Assembly (NCBI RefSeq): GCF_900167345.1
Contig: NZ_FUXB01000015.1
Coordinates: 1 to 64,000 of the forward strand
Reading direction: 5' to 3'
Origin: Vibrio cincinnatiensis DSM 19608
GTDB lineage: Bacteria; Pseudomonadota; Gammaproteobacteria; Enterobacterales; Vibrionaceae
Length of the DNA stretch: 64,000 nucleotides
The position numbers and the translations under genes are program-made. Shown piece after piece: positions 17,535 to 27,733 of the stretch. Position 1 is the first letter of the stretch, and every line of letters starts with the position of its first letter. Under the pieces are notes generated by a model that ran no database searches, was not told the origin of the DNA, and saw only the letters and a program-made list of their open reading frames with translations.

Positions 17535-19736
17535 TCAACTTAAATCCTGAGGTTCAATATCCATACTCCAACGAACTTTACTGGCTAAAGGTAATAACTG
17601 AATAGCGGATTTTGAACTGGTCAACAAAGCTTGCATCATGCTGCGGGTTGGCGTTTGTAAGAGCAACTGCCAACGGTATTTCCCCGCTCGCTTCGCCAAT
17701 GGTGCAGGCGTGGGCCCCAACACGGCCGCACCTTGCGCAAACAGTGGATGGACTTGCAATGTTTCTCGAACTTGCCTTAGAAAAGTTTCAACCATAGCGG
17801 ATTGGTTCGCTTCTGCACGAAATAGCGTTAAATAGGTGTAAGGGGGAAGCTGAGCCATTTGCCGCTCAGCTAAGGCGGTATGCGCAAAATCGTCATACCC
17901 TTTATGCAGCAAAGCTTGCAGCAAGCGATGCTCTGGATGATGCGTTTGTAACACGACTTCCCCTGGTTTGCTGGCGCGCCCTGCACGCCCCGCAACTTGA
18001 ATAAATAGCTGAGCTAAACGTTCAGCAGCACGAAAATCACTGCTGTAGAGTGAACCATCGACATCCAGTAGAGCGACTAAAGTAACGTTAGGGAAATGAT
18101 GGCCTTTCGCCAGCATCTGCGTCCCAATCAATATTTGATACTGATTATCACGAATAGCCGTTAAAGCTGACTCTAAACTGCCTTTACGACGCGTGCTGTC
18201 TCGGTCAATACGAATGGTTCGATAGTCAGGAAAAACTTGGGCCAGCTGTTGTTCAAGCTGCTCAGTACCTACCCCAACGGTAACAAGGTGAGTGGAACCA
18301 CAATGCTGACATTGCTGAATAGCCGCTCTTTGCGAACCACAGTGGTGGCAACGAATTTCGTTACTGTATTGATGATAAGTATAGTAAGCGTCGCAACGCT
18401 GACAATCCGCAATCCAGCCGCACTCATGACACATGAGTGCGGGGGAAAATCCTCGCCGATTCAAAAACAGCAGGACTTGATTCCCTTGCGATAAGTGACG
18501 ACGCATTTCAGCAATCAAAGGCGCAGATAAGCCACTTTCTAGATACTCACCTTTAATGTCCAACACTCGGTTTTTCGTCGGCAGTGCCACTCCCGCCCGC
18601 TGGGTTAATTGCAGGTGGTGGTATTTACCAATCAACGCATTATGTAATGTTTCCAAGGCCGGAGTAGCGCTCCCTAAAACAATCGCCACTTGCTCAAGGT
18701 TTGCCCGCATCACTGCCACATCTCGCGCATGATAGCGCAAGCTATCTTGCTGTTTATAAGAGGTGTCATGCTCTTCATCAACGATGATAATGCCAAGATC
18801 CGAAAAAGGCGTCAGCAAGGCAGAGCGCGTACCAATGATGATTCCCGCCGCTTTATCTCGCGCCGACAACCATGCATTAAGACGCTCGGTTTCATTCAGT
18901 CCAGAATGAATGACCACAACCGGAACGGTAAAACGCTGACGAAAGCGCTGGATAGTTTGCGGAGTTAGCCCGATTTCGGGAACAAGCACCAACGCTTGTT
19001 TACCCTGCTCCAACACAGGCTTAATCAAATTAAGGTAAACTTCCGTTTTGCCCGCTCCCGTTACCCCTTGTAAAAGGTAACAAGCAAACCCCACTTGACT
19101 ATTGACCGTGGCAATCGCAATCGCCTGTTCTTGATTTAACTGTGGTTTCTCAACGTTCGCTTCAATGTGTTCAGGCCAAGGCTCACATTGTGGTGCTTGC
19201 TCTTTAACGTCAATCCACTGCTTGTCCCGCAGAGCATTGAGCGTGTTACTGCTCACCCCTTCATCTAACAACATGTGATGAGAGAGTGGGCCCGCTTGCA
19301 GTAAATTCATCACTTGCGCTTGCTTAAACGCACGACCAAACCCTAGCATAAATTGGTTTCGCCCCAGTTCAGTTAAGCGCCACTCTTTGCTAACCGCAAA
19401 TTCGGCCACTTTCCCTTTGCGCAAAGCGCTCGGCAACGAATTCGCTAACGTTTCGCCAAGCGGGTATTGGTAAAACTGACTGCACCACTGAAGTAGTGCG
19501 TACAGCTTATCTGGCCAAAGTGGTTGAACATCCAATACCGATTGAATCGACTTGAGTTGTGTCAGCGGGAAATCGGACTCAGACACCAACGCAGTGACAA
19601 TTCCCACTAAGGTTTGAGGGCCAAAAGGCACTAACACTCGCCCTCCAACCAATGGAAAGAGGTGGGAAGGGATCAAATAGTCGAATTGCTTATCAAGAGG
19701 TACAGGTAAAGCAACACGAGCAATGGTTGGGCGCAT
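17535..19736 (-). CDS. priA: Primosomal protein N' (PriA helicase)
   Basis: 733 residues. Superfamily 2 3'-to-5' DNA helicase that reloads DnaB at stalled forks. Order: N-terminal 3'-DNA-binding domain (RVALPVPLDKQFDYLIP), winged helix, helicase core with Walker A GVTGAGKTEVY and DEEHDTSYKQ, then the zinc-binding insert with paired CxxC motifs (CHECGWIADCQRC ... CHHCG ... CQHCGS), and motif VI in the region QVAGRAGRASKPGEV. Length is the family norm. It is upstream of cytR on the same strand with a 288-base gap. Confidence 0.98.
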   Translation of the reverse strand: MRPTIARVALPVPLDKQFDYLIPSHLFPLVGGRVLVPFGPQTLVGIVTALVSESDFPLTQLKSIQSVLDVQPLWPDKLYALLQWCSQFYQYPLGETLANSLPSALRKGKVAEFAVSKEWRLTELGRNQFMLGFGRAFKQAQVMNLLQAGPLSHHMLLDEGVSSNTLNALRDKQWIDVKEQAPQCEPWPEHIEANVEKPQLNQEQAIAIATVNSQVGFACYLLQGVTGAGKTEVYLNLIKPVLEQGKQALVLVPEIGLTPQTIQRFRQRFTVPVVVIHSGLNETERLNAWLSARDKAAGIIIGTRSALLTPFSDLGIIIVDEEHDTSYKQQDSLRYHARDVAVMRANLEQVAIVLGSATPALETLHNALIGKYHHLQLTQRAGVALPTKNRVLDIKGEYLESGLSAPLIAEMRRHLSQGNQVLLFLNRRGFSPALMCHECGWIADCQRCDAYYTYHQYSNEIRCHHCGSQRAAIQQCQHCGSTHLVTVGVGTEQLEQQLAQVFPDYRTIRIDRDSTRRKGSLESALTAIRDNQYQILIGTQMLAKGHHFPNVTLVALLDVDGSLYSSDFRAAERLAQLFIQVAGRAGRASKPGEVVLQTHHPEHRLLQALLHKGYDDFAHTALAERQMAQLPPYTYLTLFRAEANQSAMVETFLRQVRETLQVHPLFAQGAAVLGPTPAPLAKRAGKYRWQLLLQTPTRSMMQALLTSSKSAIQLLPLASKVRWSMDIEPQDLS

Positions 19737-19836
19737 AACTATCCGTCAGCTGTCAAAAAGGAGCAGAAAAGACAGTCTACTGGATGACGCAAAGAAATTC
19801 GACTAACAAAAGTGGTGAAAATAGCGCCGAAACCTG

Positions 19837-19957
19837 TTGATCCTACAGCGAGGATTCATTACTATATCGCGCCTTAAAGATGCTTGGTATCTTCTGGCAT
19901 CTGAACAGTATCATTAACATTACGTGTGGTGTCCGGCAAAGATTCGGATAGCGACAC
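19837..19957 (+). promoter_or_regulatory. Promoter and structured leader of rpmE
   Basis: Candidate -35 TTGATC (19837-19842), 17-base spacer, -10 TACTAT (19860-19865). The leader of about 110 bases can form a hairpin closed by GTGTC (19929-19933) and GACAC (19953-19957). L31 leaders in gammaproteobacteria are reported to be autoregulatory; whether this one fits that motif needs a covariance-model test. Confidence 0.4.
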
Positions 19958-19979
19958 GGCCTACATTTGAGGTTATCCC

Positions 19980-20198
19980 ATGAAAGCTGGTATCCACCCA
20001 GAATACAAAGAAGTTAGCGCAACTTGCTCTTGCGGCAACGCTTTCACTTTCCAATCTACTCTTGGCAAAGAAAGCATCTACCTTGACGTTTGTGACAAAT
20101 GCCACCCATTCTACACTGGTAAACAACGTATCGTTGATACTGGTGGCCGCGTTGATCGCTTCAACAAACGTTTTGGCGCACTATCAAGCAAAAAGTAA
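19980..20198 (+). CDS. rpmE: Ribosomal protein bL31 (zinc-binding form)
   Basis: 72 residues. Protein of the 50S subunit that bridges to the 30S head. The cysteine pairs CSCG (Cys16, Cys18) and CDKC (Cys37, Cys40) show it is the zinc-containing type, not the zinc-independent paralogue made in zinc starvation. Start ATG preceded by GAGGTTATCCC. Divergent from priA, as in E. coli, and followed by a strong terminator. Confidence 0.98.
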   Translation: MKAGIHPEYKEVSATCSCGNAFTFQSTLGKESIYLDVCDKCHPFYTGKQRIVDTGGRVDRFNKRFGALSSKK

Positions 20199-20223
20199 TC
20201 GCTACTTCGAGCAAAGATTACCC

Positions 20224-20247
20224 AAGGACGCTACGGCGTCCTTTTTG
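20224..20247 (+). terminator. Terminator of rpmE
   Basis: Stem AAGGACGC / GCGTCCTT (20224-20231 with 20236-20243), loop TACG, then T-run to 20246. Confidence 0.92.
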
Positions 20248-20452
20248 TTCTTATTCTCTACCTTTTTCCTCTTTCACTCCCTCATTCACTACATATCAGT
20301 CTATCTAGCCAAACAATCACTGGTTAAAGCTGGTCTTATCAGATGAAATCAAGCAGCCTTTGTTCATTTTGACAACAATCCTGCCTAGGCAGTCTGGCTA
20401 ACATCCTTTAGAATGAAGCGTTCGTTAACAAAACAATAAGAGAACTGCCCCT

Positions 20453-21730
20453 ATGTCTGAAGACCATCATCAAGACCTTTCTCCGGAAGAAGCGTTCCGT
20501 CAGCGTGCCCTTGATTATCACACGTACCCCACACCAGGAAAAATTGCGATAGCATTGACTAAGCCTGCGGATTCAGCGGCCGATCTTGCGCTAGCTTACA
20601 GCCCAGGCGTTGCTGAACCCGTACGTGAAATAGCGCAAAATGCTGACAACGTCTACAAATACACCGGAAAAGGCAATATGGTTGCCGTTATCTCAAATGG
20701 AACCGCCATCCTTGGTTTAGGTAACCTTGGCCCAATGGCTTCTAAACCGGTTATGGAAGGAAAAGCACTCCTGTTTAAGCGTTTTGCTAATCTAGATTCG
20801 ATTGATATAGAAGTAAAACACCGCACGATTGATGAGTTTGTCGATACCGTTGCCAATATCGCTGATTCTTTTGGCGGTATTAACTTAGAAGATATTAAAG
20901 CACCAGACTGCTTTGAAATTGAACGCCGCCTGATCGAACGTTGTGACGTGCCTGTTTTTCATGATGACCAGCACGGCACGGCAATTGTCACCGCAGCGGG
21001 AATGCTCAACGCGATTGAGTTGCAAGGTAAAGCGCTCAAAGATTGTATCATTGTCTGCTTAGGGGCTGGCGCAGCAGCCGTCGCCTGTATGGAACTCTTG
21101 ATAAAATGCGGCGCCATGCGCGAAAAAATTTATATGTTGGATCGCAAAGGGGTCATTCATACCCGTCGAGATGATCTCAATGAATATAAAGCGTTATTTG
21201 CCAACAACACCGATAAGCGTACGCTTGAAGATGTCATTGCGGGTGCCGATTTATTCCTTGGTGTCTCAGGTCCAAACTTATTGCCACCTGAAGCATTAAA
21301 ATTAATGGCAGACAAACCGGTTATTTTTGCTTGCTCTAACCCCGATCCAGAAATTAAACCAGAATTAGCGCATCAGATTCGTGATGATTTGATCATGGGG
21401 ACAGGTCGTAGTGATTATCCAAACCAAGTGAATAATGTACTCTGCTTCCCATTTATTTTCCGGGGAGCACTGGATGTGCGAGCCAGCGAAATTAATGATG
21501 AGATGAAGCTGGCTGCGGTCGAAGCCATTCGCCAATTAGCGAAAGAACCCGTACCAGAAGCGGTACTGCAAGCGGCGGGGGTAGAAAAACTCAGCTTTAG
21601 CGCGGAATACATCATTCCTAAACCGATGGATCCACGCTTATTGTCTCGCGTTGCAAGAGCGGTAGCCCAAGCAGCGGTCGATTCTGGGGTTGCACGTATC
21701 GATATGCCAGAAAACTACATGCAAGGCTAA
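20453..21730 (+). CDS. Malic enzyme (short, single-domain type)
   Basis: 425 residues. It oxidatively decarboxylates malate to pyruvate with NAD or NADP. LAYSPGVAEPVREI, the metal and substrate region IKAPDCFEIERRL and FHDDQHGTAIV, and the dinucleotide-binding motif CLGAGAAAVACMELL are typical. Unlike E. coli MaeB (about 760 residues), there is no C-terminal phosphotransacetylase-like domain, so this is the short Bacillus/Thermotoga-like form also annotated in V. cholerae. Cofactor preference cannot be read safely. Single gene with its own terminator. Confidence 0.92.
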   Translation: MSEDHHQDLSPEEAFRQRALDYHTYPTPGKIAIALTKPADSAADLALAYSPGVAEPVREIAQNADNVYKYTGKGNMVAVISNGTAILGLGNLGPMASKPVMEGKALLFKRFANLDSIDIEVKHRTIDEFVDTVANIADSFGGINLEDIKAPDCFEIERRLIERCDVPVFHDDQHGTAIVTAAGMLNAIELQGKALKDCIIVCLGAGAAAVACMELLIKCGAMREKIYMLDRKGVIHTRRDDLNEYKALFANNTDKRTLEDVIAGADLFLGVSGPNLLPPEALKLMADKPVIFACSNPDPEIKPELAHQIRDDLIMGTGRSDYPNQVNNVLCFPFIFRGALDVRASEINDEMKLAAVEAIRQLAKEPVPEAVLQAAGVEKLSFSAEYIIPKPMDPRLLSRVARAVAQAAVDSGVARIDMPENYMQG

Positions 21731-21756
21731 ACCTCAACAGGGTTATCTGACCATAA

Positions 21757-21785
21757 TAAAAAACCTAGCGATGCTAGGTTTTTTA
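21757..21785. terminator. Bidirectional terminator between malic enzyme gene and metJ
   Basis: Stem AACCTAGC / GCTAGGTT (21762-21769 with 21773-21780), A-run on the left and T-run on the right. Confidence 0.92.
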
Positions 21786-21792
21786 TTGGTAC

Positions 21793-22110
21793 TTATTCGT
21801 CATAGGCTTCGAATTCAATTCCCATCGCCGTCATTAATGCTTTTGCTTCGGTAGGAATATCGTCTGGGCGATCTTTGCGTAAGTCTTCATCGGTTGGTAA
21901 AGGTTGACCTGTGTAGGCATGCAAAAAGGCTTCACACAATAACTCACTATTGGTTGCATGGCGTAAGTTATTGATTTGACGACGAGTACGTTCATCTGTT
22001 AGTACTTTTAATACCTTTAGCGGAATTGATACCGTGATTTTTTTTACCTGCTCACTTTTTTTCCCATGCTCCGCATATGGGCTAATATATTCGCCATTCC
22101 AGTCTGCCAT
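21793..22110 (-). CDS. metJ: Methionine repressor MetJ
   Basis: 105 residues, standard length. Ribbon-helix-helix repressor; the DNA-binding beta strand is [20 protein letters not shown] (residues 23-42 region), followed by [26 protein letters not shown]. With S-adenosylmethionine as co-repressor it binds tandem met boxes. Divergent from metBL, and met boxes are seen between them and again before metF. Confidence 0.98.
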   Translation of the reverse strand: MADWNGEYISPYAEHGKKSEQVKKITVSIPLKVLKVLTDERTRRQINNLRHATNSELLCEAFLHAYTGQPLPTDEDLRKDRPDDIPTEAKALMTAMGIEFEAYDE

Positions 22111-22188
22111 TACGCACCTTCGTTGTTTGAATTCGAGTCTAAATAATCAAAGACCCTAATTTTAGCGGGATTTACTGCCATAAGCAAA

Positions 22189-22220
22189 GACATATAGACA
22201 TCTAGAAGTATTGACGTCTC
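22189..22220. promoter_or_regulatory. Array of four tandem met boxes (MetJ operator)
   Basis: Four successive octamers related to AGACGTCT: AGACATAT, AGACATCT, AGAAGTAT, TGACGTCT. They lie in the metJ-metB intergenic region, 137 bases before metB and 79 bases before metJ, so may control both. Confidence 0.85.
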
Positions 22221-22357
22221 GTTTTTTGATGCGTAAAGTATAAAACTCATCGTTAAGATAAGAAGATAACGTTATTCATAACCACAACTATGAGATAAGT
22301 TGCGTGAATTAACGTATTCACTCCCGTATCGGACGTTCATCAGGAAAGGAAACAGTT

Positions 22358-23524
22358 ATGACCATTCGCAAGTCAGCCACCATTGCGGTTCGAACCGGTA
22401 TTGAATCAGACACTCAATACCACGCCGTTGTTCCCCCTATTTATTTATCAACCAACTATGGCTTTCCTGCATTTGGTGAAGTACCCACTTATGACTATAC
22501 ACGCTCAGGTAACCCAAACCGAGGACTACTTGAACAAGCCTTATCTGAATTAGAATGCGGTGAAGATGCCATCGTAACCAACTGCGGCACATCGGCGATT
22601 AACCTGTGGATCTCCACCTTTCTTACCCCTCAAGAGTGGATTATCGCACCGCATGATTGTTATGGTGGCACCTATCGGCTGCTCAACTCTCGAGCAAAAA
22701 AAGGCGATTTCAAAGTATTATTCATCGACCAATCCGATCCGCAAGCTTTGACTGATGCATTAGCGCTCAACCCTAAGCTGCTGCTCATCGAAACGCCGTC
22801 CAACCCATTAGTTCGGGTGGTTGACATTGCTCACATTTGTCAGCAAACCAAATCAGTGGGTACCTTAGTCGCGGTCGACAATACCTTCCTCACGCCGATT
22901 TACCAAAGACCCCTCACTTTAGGGGCAGATTTCGTGATTCACTCCACCACCAAATACCTCAATGGTCATTCAGATGTCATCGGTGGGGTTATTATCAGTA
23001 AAACAAGCCAACACGCGCAAGAACTCGCTTGGTGGGGCAACTGCCTCGGCTCCACCGGTACCCCGTTTGATAGTTACATGACACTGCGTGGGTTACGCAC
23101 TTTGGCAGCAAGAATGCGGGTGCATGAAGAGAGTGCTCAACATATTCTGGCTTATTTACAAAGCCAACCTTTAGTCGCCACCATCTATCATCCCAGTTTA
23201 ACCTCTCATCCAGGTCATGCTATCGCCAAAAAACAACAAACAGGCTTTGGTTCAATGCTCAGTTTTGATTTTGCAGGCTCATTTGATCAACTCAAAGCTT
23301 TCGTCGGTCATCTTGCTCTTTTCTCATTAGCCGAATCACTGGGTGGAGTGGAGAGCTTAGTCTGTCATCCCGCCTCCATGACTCATCGAGCCATGGGTGA
23401 AGAAGCATTAGCGAAAGCAGGCGTTTCAGAACAATTATTACGTTTATCGGTTGGCTTAGAAGATGTGGCAGATTTAATTGCGGATCTGGATCAAGCCTTT
23501 AAGCAAGTACAGGAGAGCTGTTAA
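22358..23524 (+). CDS. metB: Cystathionine gamma-synthase
   Basis: 388 residues. PLP enzyme that joins O-succinylhomoserine and cysteine to cystathionine in methionine synthesis. The PLP-lysine motif HSTTKYLNGHSDVIGG and the family motif YTRSGNPNR are visible. The ATG is preceded by AGGAAAGG. Its stop overlaps the metL start by one base (TAATG at 23522-23526), indicating coupled translation. Controlled by MetJ through the upstream met boxes. Confidence 0.97.
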   Translation: MTIRKSATIAVRTGIESDTQYHAVVPPIYLSTNYGFPAFGEVPTYDYTRSGNPNRGLLEQALSELECGEDAIVTNCGTSAINLWISTFLTPQEWIIAPHDCYGGTYRLLNSRAKKGDFKVLFIDQSDPQALTDALALNPKLLLIETPSNPLVRVVDIAHICQQTKSVGTLVAVDNTFLTPIYQRPLTLGADFVIHSTTKYLNGHSDVIGGVIISKTSQHAQELAWWGNCLGSTGTPFDSYMTLRGLRTLAARMRVHEESAQHILAYLQSQPLVATIYHPSLTSHPGHAIAKKQQTGFGSMLSFDFAGSFDQLKAFVGHLALFSLAESLGGVESLVCHPASMTHRAMGEEALAKAGVSEQLLRLSVGLEDVADLIADLDQAFKQVQESC

Positions 23525-25929
23525 TGGAGAGACAACTGCATAAATTTGGAGGAAGTAGCCTCGCCGATGCCGCTTGCTACCAAAGAGTCATCAGTATTCT
23601 TAAAACGTATTCACAAGCCGAAGATCTGATTGTTGTCTCAGCCGCAGGAAAAACCACCAACCGATTGATCGCCTTTTTAGAACATCTAGAAACCGATGGC
23701 CGCATCGCTCATGAATTATTGCAGTCGTTACGTCAATACCAGAGCAAGCTGATTGAAGACCTACTACCTGAAGATCTGGCAATAACCTTATTGGAAAAAC
23801 TCCACCATGAGTGTTCAGCACTGGGCGAATTACCCCCCCCTCTTTCTAGTTCAGCACGAGCCGCTGTTCTTGGTCATGGTGAAGTGTGGTCCGCACGCTT
23901 ATTAGCCGCATTATTAAATCAGCATCAGCTTCCCGCTGTTGCCCAAGATGCCCGCGCTTTTCTACGTGCAGAAAGCGGCCCACAGCCCGAAGTCGACCGA
24001 TCTCGATCCTACCCATTACTTAAAGAAGTGCTCGCGCAACATGCACAGCACCGCATCGTGATCACCGGATTCATGGCACAAAATACGCAGGGCGACACCG
24101 TATTACTCGGACGAAATGGCTCCGACTACTCTGCCACGGTCATCGGCGCTTTAGCGAACGTTTCCCGCGTAACGATTTGGAGTGATGTGGCGGGAGTCTA
24201 TAGTGCCGACCCCCGAATTGTTGAAAATGCCTGCCTACTGCCACTACTACGCTTAGATGAAGCCAATGAACTGGCACGCCTCGCTGCTCCTGTTTTACAT
24301 AGTCGAACCTTGCAGCCTGTGGCACAAAGTGCGATGGACTTATACTTACGCTGCAGCTATCAGCCGGAATCGGGATCAACCCATATTGAACGTATTTTGG
24401 CTTCGGGACGAGGGGCAAAAATAATTACGTCATTAGATGATGTATTACTGATTGAATTGCAATTACCCTCAGGACAAGGCTTCCAACGCCTCCAACAAGA
24501 TATTCAAGCGCGGCTACAACGCGCTCAGCTTGAACCTCTGGCTTTTGACATTCAGGCTGACCAACACCAATTGCGCCTTGCCTATACCCGAGAAATGGCC
24601 AGTGAAGTCTTTACCTATTTACAAGACTCCGCTTTAGCAACCGAAAGCCGGCTCAAAGAAGGGTATAGCTTGTTGGCTGCGGTCGGAGCCGGTGTTACCC
24701 GTAATGCCCAGCACAGCTTTGGTTTTTATCAACAGCTAAAAAATGCGCCCGTCGAGTTTATCAGTGCGGCAGAATCGGAACTCAGCTTGGTCGCCATACT
24801 ACGCAGTACCCCATTGAATCAACGCGTGATTGAACTACATACCCAACTGTTCCAAGCACAAAAACGCGTGGCGATAGCTTTATGTGGTAAAGGCAATATT
24901 GGTTCAAGCTGGTTAACACTGTTTGCAGAACAAAAAATCGAGCTGGAAAAGCGCTACGGTATGAATTTTGAGCTCGTTGCAGTTATTGACAGTCAAACCT
25001 ATTGGTTTAATGAACAAGGGATAGATGCCAGCAAAGTCCATGATTATTATCAAGATGAAGCCCAACCTAATGATGGACAAACGTGGTTAACACAATTAGG
25101 CCACTTATCTGGCTATGATGAAGTCATCGTGCTGGATGTAACCGCCAGTGAAGAGCTTGCTTATCGATATTTAGAGATTGCTCAACAAGGGCTGCACCTG
25201 ATCTCAGCCAATAAAGTCGCGGGTTCAGCCAATAGCGAATACTACCAACAAGTCAAAGATGCCTTTAGCAAAATTGGTCGTCATTGGCTTTATAATGCAA
25301 CCGTCGGGGCGGGTTTGCCGATCAATCATACCGTGCGAGATCTACGCGAAAGTGGGGATGAAATCACCGCACTTTCGGGGATTTTCTCAGGCACTCTCTC
25401 TTGGTTATTTCAACAATATGACGGATCGGTTCCTTTTCATGAATTAGTCGATCTAGCTTGGCAACAAGGGCTAACGGAGCCCGATCCTCGTCATGATCTC
25501 GATGGTTCGGATGTGATGCGTAAATTGGTGATTTTAGCGAGGGAATCCGGGCTGGACATTGAACCTCAGCACATCAAAGTAGAATCTCTGGTTCCAGAGA
25601 ATCTACAACCACTATCACTGGATGATTTTTTAGATCAAAGCCAGCAGCTCAATCAAAACCTAGCCGAACGTCTCGCTCGTGCGCAGCGAGAAGAGAAAGT
25701 ACTGCGTTATGTGGCAAGGCTAGAGAAAAATGGCAAAGCCACGGTTGGAGTCGAAGCTTTAGAACGCGAACATCCTTTAGCCAACCTGCTGCCTTGTGAC
25801 AACATTTTTGCGATTGAAAGTAAGTGGTATCGAGATAATCCACTGGTGATTCGAGGCCCAGGAGCCGGACGAGAAGTCACCGCAGGGGCCATTCAATCTG
25901 ATATCAACTTGCTGGCAAGCTTGCTCTAG
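23524..25929 (+). CDS. metL: Bifunctional aspartokinase II / homoserine dehydrogenase II
   Basis: 801 residues. N-terminal aspartokinase (KFGGSSLADAACYQRV at the start; GRNGSDYSATVIGALA) and a degenerate regulatory middle, then C-terminal homoserine dehydrogenase (NAD-binding LCGKGNIGSSWL at about residue 457; NATVGAGLPINHTVRDL and ITALSGIFSGTLSW). It catalyses the first and third steps from aspartate towards methionine. Pairing with metB in a MetJ operon marks it as the methionine-regulated isoenzyme rather than ThrA. Confidence 0.97.
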   Translation: MERQLHKFGGSSLADAACYQRVISILKTYSQAEDLIVVSAAGKTTNRLIAFLEHLETDGRIAHELLQSLRQYQSKLIEDLLPEDLAITLLEKLHHECSALGELPPPLSSSARAAVLGHGEVWSARLLAALLNQHQLPAVAQDARAFLRAESGPQPEVDRSRSYPLLKEVLAQHAQHRIVITGFMAQNTQGDTVLLGRNGSDYSATVIGALANVSRVTIWSDVAGVYSADPRIVENACLLPLLRLDEANELARLAAPVLHSRTLQPVAQSAMDLYLRCSYQPESGSTHIERILASGRGAKIITSLDDVLLIELQLPSGQGFQRLQQDIQARLQRAQLEPLAFDIQADQHQLRLAYTREMASEVFTYLQDSALATESRLKEGYSLLAAVGAGVTRNAQHSFGFYQQLKNAPVEFISAAESELSLVAILRSTPLNQRVIELHTQLFQAQKRVAIALCGKGNIGSSWLTLFAEQKIELEKRYGMNFELVAVIDSQTYWFNEQGIDASKVHDYYQDEAQPNDGQTWLTQLGHLSGYDEVIVLDVTASEELAYRYLEIAQQGLHLISANKVAGSANSEYYQQVKDAFSKIGRHWLYNATVGAGLPINHTVRDLRESGDEITALSGIFSGTLSWLFQQYDGSVPFHELVDLAWQQGLTEPDPRHDLDGSDVMRKLVILARESGLDIEPQHIKVESLVPENLQPLSLDDFLDQSQQLNQNLAERLARAQREEKVLRYVARLEKNGKATVGVEALEREHPLANLLPCDNIFAIESKWYRDNPLVIRGPGAGREVTAGAIQSDINLLASLL

Positions 25930-25954
25930 CACCTTTTACAGTCCGATAACCTTT

Positions 25955-25983
25955 AAGCTCACGAATCATAGTGAGCTTTTTTC
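25955..25983 (+). terminator. Terminator of metBL
   Basis: Stem AAGCTCAC / GTGAGCTT (25955-25962 with 25971-25978) followed by a long T-rich run. Confidence 0.9.
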
Positions 25984-26098
25984 TTTTTTAAACACAGAGA
26001 CAAACTCGTCACTCCACGCTAAGTTAGACTCATTATGCCTTCATGAATGATCGAATTACGGATTCACTCCGCTTGAAATAACCTCACGATCAAGATGA

Positions 26099-27106
<1,008 letters not shown>

Positions 27107-27117
27107 ATTCTCGATAT

Positions 27118-27150
27118 AAAAAACGCCGCTCTTAGATGCGGCGTTTTTTA
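27118..27150. terminator. Bidirectional terminator between metF and zapB
   Basis: Stem AAACGCCGC / GCGGCGTTT (27121-27129 with 27138-27146), flanked by A-run and T-run. Confidence 0.92.
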
Positions 27151-27180
27151 TTGATTCAGTCTGTTAAAGTCAAAGTGACC

Positions 27181-27423
27181 TTACTCAACCTCTTCCATTT
27201 TACCCAGTAGGCTGCGAATGCGCTCTTGCCACTGTGCATGTTCTTGTTCCATTTGCTGCGCTTTCTGTTCTAGAGCTTCGCGGCTTGATTTTAGCTCATT
27301 CGCTTCTTCCGCTAATTTTTGTTTTTCTTCTTTTAGCTCTTCAACTTCCATTTGCAGTAAGGCGATTGTATCAACCGCCGTTTGAATTTTTGCTTCTAGT
27401 TGCTCTAGTACTTCAAAAGACAT
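27181..27423 (-). CDS. zapB: Cell division protein ZapB
   Basis: 80 residues, almost entirely coiled coil (heptad leucines from [19 protein letters not shown] onward; very rich in Glu, Lys and Gln). ZapB links the Z-ring, through ZapA, to MatP and the chromosome terminus. In E. coli it lies near glpFKX; here glpX is divergent from it, supporting the call. Confidence 0.93.
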   Translation of the reverse strand: MSFEVLEQLEAKIQTAVDTIALLQMEVEELKEEKQKLAEEANELKSSREALEQKAQQMEQEHAQWQERIRSLLGKMEEVE

Positions 27424-27733
27424 GGCACTTACCCTTTATTGATTCAGTTGAGTGAAGGATCTTCACTTTATCGCTCCATTCTACTCAGCCAAGCGCAGAG
27501 AAACACTCACTATATTCGATCTTTCTCACCATTTGGTTAAAAAAAAGACATAATTTTACAAGATACGCACATTCATGCCTTTCCGTGACAAAAAAACTTG
27601 GGACAGGGATTTTTTATACTTGAATTTGATCCAATGCAACTCTCAGCCTTCGTAAATAGCAAACGTTTTCTTATTAGTATGCTAAAATTCGCGCAAATTT
27701 TTCCCCTCTTTCTAATCTCTGCTTGGAGTGATC
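27424..27733. promoter_or_regulatory. zapB-glpX intergenic region (divergent promoters)
   Basis: 310 bases without a gene. An extended -10 TGC-TAAAAT (27680-27688), 46 bases before the glpX start, is the best glpX promoter candidate; no good -35 is seen. AT-rich otherwise, with no further structure that I can see. Confidence 0.4.

Noticed and set aside
20062..20346. Open frame overlapping rpmE in another frame
   Set aside because: It runs through the rpmE coding region and terminator; no start signal.
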